Below are positions 1 to 7,831 of a DNA stretch of 33,907 nt, piece after piece (within the stretch, counting starts at the first letter, position 1; each line of letters starts with the position of its first letter). The position numbers and the translations under genes are program-made. The DNA lies in the NCBI RefSeq assembly GCF_002022275.1, contig NZ_MSDF01000030.1, positions 1 through 33,907 on the forward strand, read 5' to 3'. Source of the stretch: Pseudomonas fluorescens. Its GTDB lineage: Bacteria > Pseudomonadota > Gammaproteobacteria > Pseudomonadales > Pseudomonadaceae. The notes under the pieces were generated by a model. That model did no database searches, had not been told where the DNA came from, and saw only the letters and a list, made by a program, of their open reading frames with translations.

Positions 1-140
1 TTCTTGTGGCGAGCGGGCTTGCCCGCGTTGGGCTGCGAAGCAGCCCCAAAACCAGACGCCGAGGCGTATCTGATACACCGCATTTTTCTTACTGGGGCCG
101 CTTCGCAGCCCAACGCGGGCAAGCCCGCTCGCCACAAGAA
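1..140. repeat. REPIN-like inverted repeat (REP doublet)
   Basis: Positions 1-47 and 94-140 are inverted copies of each other and match at 46 of 47 positions. The arms contain the Pseudomonas REP-type core GTGGCGAGCGGGCTTGCCCGC, and the 46-nt spacer has its own small palindrome GTATCTGATAC. The left arm starts at the window edge and may be longer. Such doublets are known in P. fluorescens as REPINs, mobilised in trans by RAYT transposases; none is visible here. The element lies just downstream of the class III aminotransferase stop codon and could act as a 3' hairpin for that transcript. Confidence 0.85.
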
Positions 141-174
141 GCCTGCTTGCCACAACAGGCCCGCTCGCCACAGG
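141..174. repeat. Degenerate REP fragments next to the REPIN
   Basis: Two shortened variants of the REP motif follow the main inverted repeat: GCCTGCTTGCCACAA and CAGGCCCGCTCGCCACA. They share the GCTxGCCACA end with the right arm at 94-140. They look like eroded or partial copies and end within 10 bases of the aminotransferase stop codon. Confidence 0.55.
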
Positions 175-182
175 TTTTGTGC

Positions 183-1538
183 TTACTTCAATAACTTCGC
201 CAGCACCGCCTCGGTTTCCGTCAGCAGGCGCGTGGCGTCCTTCTCGGAAAATACCAACGGTGGCCGGATCTTCAAGGTATTCGCCGCAAACCCGGTGGCC
301 GAAATCAACACGCGCCGCTCGCGCAAACCATTGACGATGGCACCGGTGAGCGCCGCATCCGGCGTTTTGGCCTCGCGGTCGCTGACCATCTCCACACCGA
401 TATACAAACCTGCGCCGCGCACGTCGCCAATCTGCTCATATCGGCTGGCAATGTCCTCGAAACCGGCGCGGATAAAGCGGCCCACGCGTTCTGAATTCTC
501 CAGCAGCTTCTCTTCATTGATCACATCAAGGGTCGCCTGCGCCGCCGCGATCGCCACGGTGTTGCCGCCGAACGTGTTGAAGTAGCGCATGTCCTGGCCG
601 AAGCGCGCGACGATTTCCGGCGCGATGGCGATGGCCGCCACCGGGAAACCGTTACCCATGGGTTTGCCCATGGTGATGATGTCCGGGTCGATGCCGTGGC
701 GCTGGTAGCCCCACAACGCATCGCCGGTACGCGCAAAGCCGGACTGCACTTCATCGGCAACAAACAGCCCGCCCGCCTTGCGCACCACTTCCGCCACGGG
801 CCCGAGCAGGTCGGTGGGGTCGGAGAACACGCCGTCGGATGAGAAAATCGAATCGACAATAAACGCCGCCAAGCCTTCGCCACGGCGTTCCAGGTCCTGA
901 ATCTGCAGGCTCACTTGGTCAGCAAACCACTGGCCCATGGTTTCTTTTGGAATGCGGTACGAGTCCGGTGTAGGCACGCGGCGCACCCAGGTGCCCAGCG
1001 GTGAACTGGCGCCCAGCGACGGTGAGAAACCGGCGGTGAGGTGCGAATTCCCGTGGTACGCCTCGGACGTGATGATGATGCCTTTCTTGCCGGTGTGGTG
1101 CTGCGCGATGCGCATCGCGAGGTCGTTGGCCTCGGAGCCGGTGCAGGTAAACATCATGTGCCCCGACTCACCCACGCGCCCGCCAAAGGTGCCGAGCAAT
1201 TGTTCGGCATAGTCGAGGATGCCGTCCTGGATATAGCGCGTGTGGGTGCACAGCGTATGCGCCTGGCGGCTGATCGCGTCCGCCACCTTGGGGTGCGCAT
1301 GGCCGACCGACACCACGTTGTTGTAGGCATCCAGGTATTCATTGCCGTGCTTGTCGTAGAGCAATACGCCCTGGCCACGGCTGACTTGCACCGGGTTTTG
1401 ATAGAACAGGCGATAGGCCGGACCCAGCAGGCGGATGCGCCTTTCGATCTGGTGGCGGGTGTCAGCGTCGAGGTTCTTCAGGCTTTCCGGGTTGAAAGCG
1501 TTGACCATCGTGGCGTGACGCTTGGGCGTGTCAGTCAT
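183..1538 (-). CDS. Class III PLP aminotransferase (AGXT2/phospho-lyase-like subgroup)
   Basis: This is a 451-residue class III (fold type I) PLP enzyme of full length. Visible landmarks are TGSEAND near residue 133 (phosphate binding), ADEVQSGF with Asp262 (pyridine nitrogen contact) and the PLP lysine Lys292 in TMGKPMGNG. The N-terminal run LFYQNPVQVSRGQG then YLDAYNNVVSVGHAHP resembles the subgroup containing AGXT2 and the ethanolamine-phosphate/phosphohydroxylysine phospho-lyases more than GABA or ornithine transaminases. The substrate cannot be read directly. The start has GGAG seven bases upstream. The gene is divergent from the glycerate-kinase run and shares with it a promoter region carrying palindromic operators, so it probably belongs to the same regulon. 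It could transaminate the amine or amino acid handled by the downstream genes, or lyse a phosphorylated amine. Confidence 0.9.
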   Translation of the reverse strand: MTDTPKRHATMVNAFNPESLKNLDADTRHQIERRIRLLGPAYRLFYQNPVQVSRGQGVLLYDKHGNEYLDAYNNVVSVGHAHPKVADAISRQAHTLCTHTRYIQDGILDYAEQLLGTFGGRVGESGHMMFTCTGSEANDLAMRIAQHHTGKKGIIITSEAYHGNSHLTAGFSPSLGASSPLGTWVRRVPTPDSYRIPKETMGQWFADQVSLQIQDLERRGEGLAAFIVDSIFSSDGVFSDPTDLLGPVAEVVRKAGGLFVADEVQSGFARTGDALWGYQRHGIDPDIITMGKPMGNGFPVAAIAIAPEIVARFGQDMRYFNTFGGNTVAIAAAQATLDVINEEKLLENSERVGRFIRAGFEDIASRYEQIGDVRGAGLYIGVEMVSDREAKTPDAALTGAIVNGLRERRVLISATGFAANTLKIRPPLVFSEKDATRLLTETEAVLAKLLK

Positions 1539-1611
1539 GGTGCACTCCGGGCGGGCAGGGCGGTTGGCCTGCGGGGTTAGGGGGGTTCAGGCAGCAGTGA
1601 AGACAGGCGCC

Positions 1612-1640
1612 AGCATACTCATCAACTTTATTGTCGACAA
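1612..1640 (-). promoter_or_regulatory. Predicted sigma-70 promoter of the class III aminotransferase gene
   Basis: Read on the minus strand, TTGTCG (1640-1635) and TATGCT (1617-1612) are separated by 17 bases. The -35 hexamer lies inside the palindrome at 1628-1643, so a bound repressor would block polymerase. This is a motif call only. Confidence 0.5.
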
Positions 1641-1643
1641 TAA
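1628..1643. promoter_or_regulatory. Palindromic operator 1, probable GntR/FCD regulator site
   Basis: TTATTGTCGACAATAA is a perfect 16-bp palindrome. Its core ATTGTCGACAAT has the TTGT-n2-ACAA layout typical of operators bound by FCD-subfamily GntR regulators. It overlaps the predicted -35 of the minus-strand aminotransferase promoter. A one-mismatch version is at 1673-1684, and another lies upstream of the window's only GntR gene at 11349-11360. Confidence 0.75.
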
Positions 1644-1665
1644 TCAATTTATTATTTCTGACGTA

Positions 1666-1694
1666 TTGTAACATTGTCGACATTCTTCAATAAT
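1666..1694 (+). promoter_or_regulatory. Predicted sigma-70 promoter of the glycerate-kinase operon
   Basis: TTGTAA (1666-1671) and AATAAT (1689-1694) are spaced by 17 bases. The spacer contains operator 2 (1673-1684), a classic position for repression. The 5' leader before the ATG at 1732 would be about 30 nt. Confidence 0.5.
1673..1684. promoter_or_regulatory. Operator 2, imperfect copy of the ATTGTCGACAAT palindrome
   Basis: ATTGTCGACATT differs from the operator 1 core at one position. It sits between the -35 and -10 of the predicted plus-strand promoter. Its centre is about 43 bp from that of operator 1, roughly four helical turns, so cooperative binding by two dimers on one face is possible. 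Confidence 0.65.
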
Positions 1695-1731
1695 CGATTT
1701 CGCCACCTTATCCACTGCCAGGAGAAACCCG

Positions 1732-3105
1732 ATGTCCGGCACCACCATCAAGAACCGAGAGGTATTGCAGGGCAGCGGCGACACGGCGTTGCGCCGCCTG
1801 GCTCTGAGCATTGCAGAGGCGGGCATAGCCTATGCCGACCCCGGCAATGCGTTGCAGCGTTTCGTGGCGCTGGAAGGCGACACCCTGGTGGTTGAGGGCC
1901 AGCGTTATTCACTGGCCGACGGCGTGCGGGTGTTCGTGGTGGGCGCTGGCAAGGCCAGTTTTCCCATCGCCAAGGCGCTCGACGCGTTGCTCGGCGCACG
2001 CATCCATAAAGGCTTGGTCACCTGCAAATACGGGCAGGAAGGCTGCCTCGACCATATCGAACTACGCCTGGCCAGCCACCCGATCCCGGATGAAGCTTCG
2101 TTGAAGTCGGCGCTGGATACCGTCGAACTGCTGAAGGACGTACGCGCCGGTGACATCGTGCTCGGCTGCTTCACCGGCGGTTCGTCATCCTTGTTCGTGG
2201 CCCCGGTGCCGGGCATCTCATTGGCCGAAAAGGCCCAGGCCAACGACCTGCTGCTGACCTGCGGCGCGAACATCGTCGAAATCAACGACGTGCGTAAACA
2301 CCTCTCCACCGTCAAAGGCGGCCGCTTGATTCGCAGCCTCGCCCCCGGCGCGGTGTTGATCAACCTGACCGTGTCGGACGTCATCGGCGACGCACTGGAC
2401 TACATCACCGACCCCAGCGTGCCCGACCGCTCCACCTTCGCTGACGCCCAGGCTGTGCTCGACAAATACAGCCTGTGGGACCGCATGCCGGTGTCCATCG
2501 CCGCCTACTTGCGCCTGGCACCGCCGGCAGATGAAACCGTGCGCGCCGACGAACTGGCGCACCTGACCTGCCAGGACGTGATCCTCGTCGCCGCCGACGC
2601 CGCCTGCATCGGCGCCGCCAATGAAGCGCGGCGCAACGGCTACAACCCGCTGCTGCTGTCGACCTTTTTTGAGGGCGAAAGCAGCGCGCTGGGCCGCAAC
2701 CTGGTGGCCATCGCCAAACAGATCGCCCTGGACGGCCGCCCCTTGTTCCCGCCGTGCGTGCTGATCGGCGGCGGTGAAACCACCGTGACCACCGGCGGCC
2801 AGCGTGGCACCGGCGGGCCCAATCAGGAATTCGCGGTGAGCGCCGCCCTTGAATTGCAGGGCACCCGCGGCATCGTCGTGCTCGGCCTCGACACCGACGG
2901 CACCGATGGCCCGACTCGCTACGCCGGCGGCATCGCCGATGGCAGCACCGCGAGTCGCGCGCTGGAGCTGGGCGTCGATTTGCACCAGGCCCTGGCCCGG
3001 CACGACGTAACGCCGGCGCTGGAGCAGATTTTTCATGCGATCGAGACAGGCGCGACGGGCACCAACGTCAACGACCTGAAACTCGTCTTGATCGCCAAAC
3101 CGTAA
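1732..3105 (+). CDS. Glycerate 2-kinase / TtuD-like (DUF4147-MOFRL family)
   Basis: The protein has 457 residues and two recognisable halves: an N-terminal DUF4147 region (GAGKASFPIAKALD near 70, TGGSSSLF near 150, RKHLSTVKGG near 190) and a C-terminal MOFRL region (GGGETTVTTGG, GTGGPNQEFAVSAAL, DTDGTDGPT, AGGIADG). Characterised members (GckA) phosphorylate D-glycerate to 2-phosphoglycerate with ATP; older annotations of this family as hydroxypyruvate reductase (TtuD) are probably misleading. It is cytoplasmic. AGGAG lies just upstream of the ATG. It leads a tightly spaced plus-strand run (18 bp to the HAD gene) and starts about 40 bp after a predicted operator-controlled promoter. In this context it may feed a glycerate-like end product into glycolysis; that is inference. 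Confidence 0.88.
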   Translation: MSGTTIKNREVLQGSGDTALRRLALSIAEAGIAYADPGNALQRFVALEGDTLVVEGQRYSLADGVRVFVVGAGKASFPIAKALDALLGARIHKGLVTCKYGQEGCLDHIELRLASHPIPDEASLKSALDTVELLKDVRAGDIVLGCFTGGSSSLFVAPVPGISLAEKAQANDLLLTCGANIVEINDVRKHLSTVKGGRLIRSLAPGAVLINLTVSDVIGDALDYITDPSVPDRSTFADAQAVLDKYSLWDRMPVSIAAYLRLAPPADETVRADELAHLTCQDVILVAADAACIGAANEARRNGYNPLLLSTFFEGESSALGRNLVAIAKQIALDGRPLFPPCVLIGGGETTVTTGGQRGTGGPNQEFAVSAALELQGTRGIVVLGLDTDGTDGPTRYAGGIADGSTASRALELGVDLHQALARHDVTPALEQIFHAIETGATGTNVNDLKLVLIAKP

Positions 3106-3123
3106 CTAATCAAGGAGAACCCC

Positions 3124-3822
3124 ATGCTGACGGGCCAAAAACCGACCTGGCTGACGTTCGATTGCTACGGCACCCTGATCCAGTGGGATGAAGGTGTTCG
3201 CGCGGCGTTGACCGAGATCCTCGAACGCCGCGGGCGTACCGATATCGACCTCAAGGCGGTCATCGCCTGGCACGACGAGCGCGAGCACGTGCTCGAGCAG
3301 TCGGTGCCATTCATGAAGTTTCGCGCCATCGTTGCGCAGAGTTTTGTCGAGGCCATGACCCACTTCGGCGTGGCTACCGACCTCGCCGATTTCGACTTGC
3401 TGCTGCAACGCATCTCGGCCATGCCGCCGTTCCCCGAAGTGGTCGCTGCGCTTACCGAGCTCAAGCGCATGGGCTTCAAACTGTGCATCGTTTCCAACAC
3501 CGAAGACTCGGTGATCGCCGGCAACGTCGCGCAATTGGGCGGCACCATCGACCGTGTGATTACCGCTGAACAGGCCCGGGCCTACAAGCCTTCGCCGCAG
3601 CTGTTCAACCACGCTCACCGCGAGCTGGGCGTGGATAAATCCGAGGTGGTGCACATCTGCGCCTCACCGCTGCTCGACCTCACGGCCGCGCGGGATATTG
3701 GCTTTCGCTGCGTGTGGATCGACCGGGGCACGGGCCGCAAGGCGCCCGCCGATTACACCCCTGATGAAGTATTTCCAAACCTGTCCCACGTCCCTGCGCT
3801 GTTCAAATCCCTGGGTTGGTAA
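3124..3822 (+). CDS. Type II haloacid dehalogenase-like HAD hydrolase
   Basis: This 232-residue HAD-superfamily protein has the length and layout of the (S)-2-haloacid dehalogenase type II group. Motif I is LTFDCYGTLIQW with nucleophile Asp13, motif II is SNTED near 125, and the motif III lysine is in YKPSPQLF near 158. The closing HICASPLLDLTAARDIGF segment is also typical. Many family members with the FDCYGTL motif have unknown substrates, so dehalogenation should not be assumed; it could be a phosphatase or C-N/C-X hydrolase in the pathway. AAGGAG precedes the ATG. It lies between the kinase and RidA genes in the same run, which argues for a metabolic rather than detoxifying role. Confidence 0.88.
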   Translation: MLTGQKPTWLTFDCYGTLIQWDEGVRAALTEILERRGRTDIDLKAVIAWHDEREHVLEQSVPFMKFRAIVAQSFVEAMTHFGVATDLADFDLLLQRISAMPPFPEVVAALTELKRMGFKLCIVSNTEDSVIAGNVAQLGGTIDRVITAEQARAYKPSPQLFNHAHRELGVDKSEVVHICASPLLDLTAARDIGFRCVWIDRGTGRKAPADYTPDEVFPNLSHVPALFKSLGW

Positions 3823-3848
3823 ACCCGCACACCACCACTGGAGGCACC

Positions 3849-4244
3849 ATGTTTACGCGCTTGAATTACTCGGATCGTCCGGCACCCACCACACAATTTT
3901 CCGAAGCTGCGCTGGTGGACCGCTCGACGCGCCTGCTGATCACTTCCGGGCAGATCGGTGTTGGCCCCGACGGCCGCTTGGGCGAGACCGCCGAAGAACA
4001 GATCGACATCACCTGGAAGAACATCCTGCAATTGCTCAAGGAAGCCGGCACCTCGCCCGAGCACATCGTCAAGGCCACGACTTACCTGACCAGCGCCGAT
4101 GACATTGCGATCTACCGCACCGTCCGCAACCGCTACATCCCCACCGTGCGTGCGTGTTCCACGCTGGTGATCGTGCCGGCCCTGGCCGACCCGGGCTACA
4201 AGGTCGAAGTCGAACTGATCGTGGCCGTCCCCGACGCTGCCTGA
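3849..4244 (+). CDS. RidA/YjgF/Rid family protein
   Basis: The 131-residue protein matches the Rid family in length and pattern: ITSGQIGVGPDG near 31-42, WKNILQLLKEAGTSPEHIVKATTYLT, and Arg101 in TVRACST, the position of the carboxylate-binding arginine of RidA. RidA-type proteins hydrolyse reactive enamine/imine intermediates released by PLP enzymes or by amine oxidases. I chose the ATG at 3849 because GGAGG sits seven bases upstream and the family begins here; an in-frame ATG 33 bases earlier lies within the HAD 3' end. Its position before an FAD amine oxidase suggests it clears the imine that enzyme produces (inference). Confidence 0.92.
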   Translation: MFTRLNYSDRPAPTTQFSEAALVDRSTRLLITSGQIGVGPDGRLGETAEEQIDITWKNILQLLKEAGTSPEHIVKATTYLTSADDIAIYRTVRNRYIPTVRACSTLVIVPALADPGYKVEVELIVAVPDAA

Positions 4245-4278
4245 CCCCCGCCAACTCCCCCGCAGACAGGGTGCGCAC

Positions 4279-5571
4279 ATGAGCAAGACAAAGCTGGACT
4301 CGATTCTTCAACCACTGGACCGCGCGGCCTGGACGGCCACGGCCGAAAGCGCGCCGGTATTGCAGGCGTTGCAGGAAGATTTGGTGGTGGATGTGGCGAT
4401 TGTCGGCGCGGGGTTTACCGGGTTGTCGGCGGCCATTGAACTGGCCTCGCGCGGTGTTTCGGTGGCGGTGCTCGATGCCGTGCTGGTCGGCGGCGGCGCC
4501 TCGGGGCGCAACGGCGGGCAGATCAACCCCGGCCTTAAACTTGACCCGCACGATGTGCTGGCCAAGCACCCGGAAATCGCCGACCACGCCCTGGATTTTT
4601 CCGGCCGCGCGCCGGACGTGGTGTTCGACCTGGTCGCACGCTACGACATTCAATGCCATATCAAACGCACCGGTTGGCTGATGCCGGCGCACCGCGAAAG
4701 CGCCGAGGCGGACCTTGAGCGGCGCGCCAATGGCTGGATCAGTCGCGGCGTGCCGGTGCGCACCTTGGGCCGCGAAGAAACTCGACGCATCACCGGCAGC
4801 CCGGCGTACACCGGGGCGATCATCGACCCGCGCGGCGGCAATTTGCAGCCGTTGAGTTACGTGCGCGGCCTGGCCCGCGCTGCGGTCAGCGAAGGCGCGC
4901 GAGTGTTTGAAAAGACCCCGGTGACCGCGCTGGAGCAAGCCGCTGACAAATGGCTGCTGACCACGCCCAAGGGCCAAGTGCGCGCGGCGCAGGTCATCCT
5001 CGCCACCAACGGCTACACCGACGGGCTGTGGCCTGGGCTTAAGCAAACGATCATCCCGATTCACTCGTTTCAGATCGCCACCGTGCCGCTGCCACCATCT
5101 TTGGGCGCGACGATTTTGCCGGAAGGCCACCATGCCGCCGACACCCGCCGCCTGATCCAGTACTTTCGCTGCGACAGCGCCGGGCGGTTTTTCCTCGGTG
5201 GCGAGGGCAAGGCGGGCGGTGCCAAGACCCCGTCGGACTTCTCGCACCTGTACCGCCTGATGGTGCAGGCCTACCCGCAACTTGAAGGCGTGGCCATCGA
5301 ATACGCCTGGTCCGGCCAGTTGGCCGTCACCCCGGATTACTTGCCGCACGTGCACGAACCTGCGCCCGGCATCAGTGCTGTGCTCGGCTGTCAGGGCCGG
5401 GGCATCGCGATGATGACCGCGATGGGCCAATCACTGGCCGCGCATTTGCTCGACCGATCTTCAGCGCTGGGCCTGCCCGTTACCCGCCTCAAGCGCATCC
5501 CGTTTCACGGACTGAACCAGCTCTACGCCGCGGTGGCATCGAGCTGGTTCCGCATGATGGATGTGAACTGA
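4279..5571 (+). CDS. FAD-dependent amine/amino-acid oxidase, PuuB-like (DAO family)
   Basis: The 430-residue flavoprotein belongs to the DAO/glycine-oxidase superfamily. The dinucleotide-binding motif GAGFTG is at 43-48 in VDVAIVGAGFTGLSAAIELASRG, followed by GGGASGRNGGQIN near 71-83. Its length and whole layout resemble gamma-glutamylputrescine oxidase PuuB, including the C-terminal YAWSGQLAVTPDYLPH segment that closes the flavin site. The reaction expected for the family is oxidation of a C-N bond to an imine, then aldehyde or keto acid plus ammonia or amine, with release of H2O2. It is followed by a polyamine-type importer and a PuuC-like dehydrogenase, but no PuuA ligase is present, so the substrate is probably not glutamylputrescine made in the standard way. 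The Shine-Dalgarno is weak. Confidence 0.88.
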   Translation: MSKTKLDSILQPLDRAAWTATAESAPVLQALQEDLVVDVAIVGAGFTGLSAAIELASRGVSVAVLDAVLVGGGASGRNGGQINPGLKLDPHDVLAKHPEIADHALDFSGRAPDVVFDLVARYDIQCHIKRTGWLMPAHRESAEADLERRANGWISRGVPVRTLGREETRRITGSPAYTGAIIDPRGGNLQPLSYVRGLARAAVSEGARVFEKTPVTALEQAADKWLLTTPKGQVRAAQVILATNGYTDGLWPGLKQTIIPIHSFQIATVPLPPSLGATILPEGHHAADTRRLIQYFRCDSAGRFFLGGEGKAGGAKTPSDFSHLYRLMVQAYPQLEGVAIEYAWSGQLAVTPDYLPHVHEPAPGISAVLGCQGRGIAMMTAMGQSLAAHLLDRSSALGLPVTRLKRIPFHGLNQLYAAVASSWFRMMDVN

Positions 5572-5621
5572 GACCCTGCGCACGACAGGGCCACGCGTGA
5601 CTTAACGATCAGGGGAATACC

Positions 5622-6677
5622 ATGTTGAAGCACTTCAGATTGGCGCGTTGTATCGGCACCCTTGCAGTACTGGCCTCGGCGGTTGCCGCAGGCCAGGCCT
5701 CGGCCCGCGACTTCACTGTGGTCGGGTGGGGCGGTGTGACCCAGGATGCGCAAAGGGCAATCTACTTTGCCCCGTTCTCCAAGGCGGTCGGCAAGCCGGT
5801 GCTGGAAGATTCCTGGGACGGCGGCTACGGCGTGTTGCAAGCCAAGGTCAAGGCCGGCAACCCGAACTGGGATGTGGTGCAGGTGGAGTCCGATGTGCTG
5901 GCGCTCGGCTGCGCTGACGGCCTGTTCGAGAAGCTCGACTGGAGCAAGATCATCGCCAAGGACAAGTTCCTGCCCGATGCCATCAGCCCCTGCGGCGCGG
6001 GCGTTTACTACTGGTCGGTGGCCATGGGTTACGACGCCGACAAGTTCAAGGTCGGCCCGGCCAACTGGGCGGATTTCTGGGACCTGAAGAAATTCCCCGG
6101 CAAGCGCTCGCTGCGCAAAGGCGCCAAGTACAACCTGGAATTCGCGCTGCTCGCCGACGGCGTGGCACCGAAGGATTTGTACGCGGTGCTGGACACCCCG
6201 GAAGGCGTGGATCGCGCGTTCCGCAAACTCGACGAACTGCGCCCCAACATCCTCTGGTGGGATGCCGGCGGCCAGCCGCTGCAATACCTGGCCTCGGGTG
6301 AAGTGGCGCTGGCGGCGGTGTACAACGGCCGGCTGACCAATATCAGCAAGACCGAGCACAAGCACTACAAGCTGGTCTGGCCGGGCAGTATCTACGCGAT
6401 GGACAGTTGGGTGATCCTCAAGGGTGCCGAGCATAAAGACCTCGCCACCCAATTCCTGGCGTTTGCCAGCCGTTCCGAGAACCAGGCGAAGTTCCCGAGC
6501 CTGGTTTCCTACGGCGTGCCCAACCGTGACGCAGCGGCGCTGATTCCGCCAGCCGATTACGTCGACCTGCCGAGCAACCCCGACAACATGAAAGAGGCGA
6601 TTCCACTGGACACCACGTTCTGGAACGACCATCTGGAAGACCTGACCGCCCGCTACAACGCCTGGCTCGCCAAGTAA
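5622..6677 (+). CDS. ABC transporter periplasmic substrate-binding protein, polyamine (PotD/PotF) type
   Basis: The 351-residue precursor starts with a clear Sec signal peptide (basic MLKHFRLAR, hydrophobic core, cleavage likely after ASA at residue 28). The mature protein begins FTVVGWGG and contains NWDVVQVESDVLALGCADGLFEKLDW, YYWSVAMGY, FPGKRSLRKG and the WPGSIYAMDSW segment, in the order seen in family 1 polyamine/amine binding proteins. It should bind a cationic amine or related solute in the periplasm and deliver it to the permeases encoded at 7828-9797. AGGGGA precedes the start. A strong hairpin follows the stop codon (6716-6738), a common device to keep binding-protein mRNA more abundant than that of the membrane subunits. 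The exact ligand is not readable. Confidence 0.9.
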   Translation: MLKHFRLARCIGTLAVLASAVAAGQASARDFTVVGWGGVTQDAQRAIYFAPFSKAVGKPVLEDSWDGGYGVLQAKVKAGNPNWDVVQVESDVLALGCADGLFEKLDWSKIIAKDKFLPDAISPCGAGVYYWSVAMGYDADKFKVGPANWADFWDLKKFPGKRSLRKGAKYNLEFALLADGVAPKDLYAVLDTPEGVDRAFRKLDELRPNILWWDAGGQPLQYLASGEVALAAVYNGRLTNISKTEHKHYKLVWPGSIYAMDSWVILKGAEHKDLATQFLAFASRSENQAKFPSLVSYGVPNRDAAALIPPADYVDLPSNPDNMKEAIPLDTTFWNDHLEDLTARYNAWLAK

Positions 6678-6715
6678 GGCGCGCTGGCCTTTAGCACGTC
6701 CTGCCACGGTGAAGA

Positions 6716-6738
6716 GTGCGGCCGTTCTGCGGCCGCAC
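6716..6738 (+). promoter_or_regulatory. Intercistronic hairpin after the binding-protein gene
   Basis: GTGCGGCCG and CGGCCGCAC form a perfect 9-bp stem around a 5-base loop (TTCTG), with no U-run after it. It lies in the 89-base gap between the binding protein and the ATPase genes. I read it as an mRNA-stabilising or processing structure that gives differential expression rather than a full terminator. Confidence 0.65.
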
Positions 6739-6766
6739 GACAAAAATACGCTCAGAGGATGCCGTT

Positions 6767-7831
6767 GTGACTGATTTCAGAATACGTTTTGCGGGCGTCA
6801 GCAAAAACTACGGTGCGATCAACGTGATCGACAACCTGTCCCTGGACATTCAGGCCGGCGAGTTCGTCAGCCTGTTGGGACCATCAGGCTCCGGCAAAAC
6901 CACCTTGTTAATGATGCTGGCCGGTTTCGAAACCGCCAGCCACGGCGACATCATCGTCAACGGGGTGACCGTCAACGACCTGCCACCGCACAAGCGCGAC
7001 ATGGGCGTGGTGTTCCAGAATTACGCGTTGTTCCCGCACAAGACCGTGGGCGAGAACGTCGCATTTCCCCTGCGCATGCGCGGGGTCAACCGCAGTGAGA
7101 TCAAGCAGCGCGTAGCCCGGGCGCTGGACATGGTGCAACTCAGCGCCTTGAGCGACCGCCGCCCCACCCAGTTGTCCGGCGGCCAGCAGCAACGGGTCGC
7201 CCTGGCCCGCGCGCTGGTGTTCGAACCGCGTGTGGTGTTGATGGACGAGCCCCTCGGGGCGCTGGACAAACAGCTGCGCGAACAGATGCAACTGGACATC
7301 CGCGAGCTGCATAACCGCCTCGGCCTGACCATCGTATTCGTGACCCACGATCAGTCCGAAGCGCTGACCATGTCCGACCGCATCGCCGTGTTCAACAAGG
7401 GCAAGATCGAACAGATCGGCTCGCCCCGCGACATTTACGACCGCCCGCAAACGCGCTTTGTGGCGCAGTTTATCGGCGAGACCAATCTGCTCGAAGGCCG
7501 CCTCGTCAGCATCGCAGGCGAAAGTGCCGACGTGCTGCTCGGCAGTGGCGTGACCATCCAGGTGCCGGCTTCGGGGCTGAAGGTGGGCCAGAACGTGATG
7601 GTCTCGGTGCGCCCTGAACGGCTGACGCTGTCGGACAGCGCCAGCCCGGTCAACTCCCTGCCGGTGCGCATGGTTGATGCCGTGTACCAGGGCGACCACC
7701 TTCGCGCGCAACTGGCCGGCGACAACCTGACCCTCACCGCACGCCTGAGCCGCTCGCTGCCCGAGCGCTCCAACGGCACGCAGATGGTCGCGCATTTCGA
7801 CCCACGTGACTGCTGGATGATTGCCTCATGA
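6767..7831 (+). CDS. ABC transporter ATP-binding protein, polyamine (PotA) type
   Basis: The 354-residue cytoplasmic ATPase has Walker A GPSGSGKTT near 40, Q-loop VFQNYALFPH near 84, signature LSGGQQQRVALARAL near 136, Walker B VVLMDEPLGALDK and switch histidine FVTHDQSEALT, then a C-terminal TOBE-type region. I chose the GTG at 6767 because AGAGG (6754-6758) is properly spaced and the family starts here; the in-frame ATG 51 bases earlier lies inside the hairpin stem. Its stop overlaps the start of the first permease gene (ATGA), showing translational coupling. It powers uptake through the two permeases that follow. Confidence 0.92.
   Translation: MTDFRIRFAGVSKNYGAINVIDNLSLDIQAGEFVSLLGPSGSGKTTLLMMLAGFETASHGDIIVNGVTVNDLPPHKRDMGVVFQNYALFPHKTVGENVAFPLRMRGVNRSEIKQRVARALDMVQLSALSDRRPTQLSGGQQQRVALARALVFEPRVVLMDEPLGALDKQLREQMQLDIRELHNRLGLTIVFVTHDQSEALTMSDRIAVFNKGKIEQIGSPRDIYDRPQTRFVAQFIGETNLLEGRLVSIAGESADVLLGSGVTIQVPASGLKVGQNVMVSVRPERLTLSDSASPVNSLPVRMVDAVYQGDHLRAQLAGDNLTLTARLSRSLPERSNGTQMVAHFDPRDCWMIAS

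Noticed and set aside
2218..3036. Long minus-strand open frame of 272 codons opposite the glycerate-kinase gene
   Set aside because: It is a high-GC shadow frame; the plus-strand protein has all family motifs, and the opposite translation is low-complexity and unlike any protein.
4069..5430. Minus-strand open frame of 453 codons opposite the FAD oxidase
   Set aside because: Shadow of the real gene: composition is Arg/Gly/His-rich, there is no ribosome site, and it overlaps both ridA and the oxidase.
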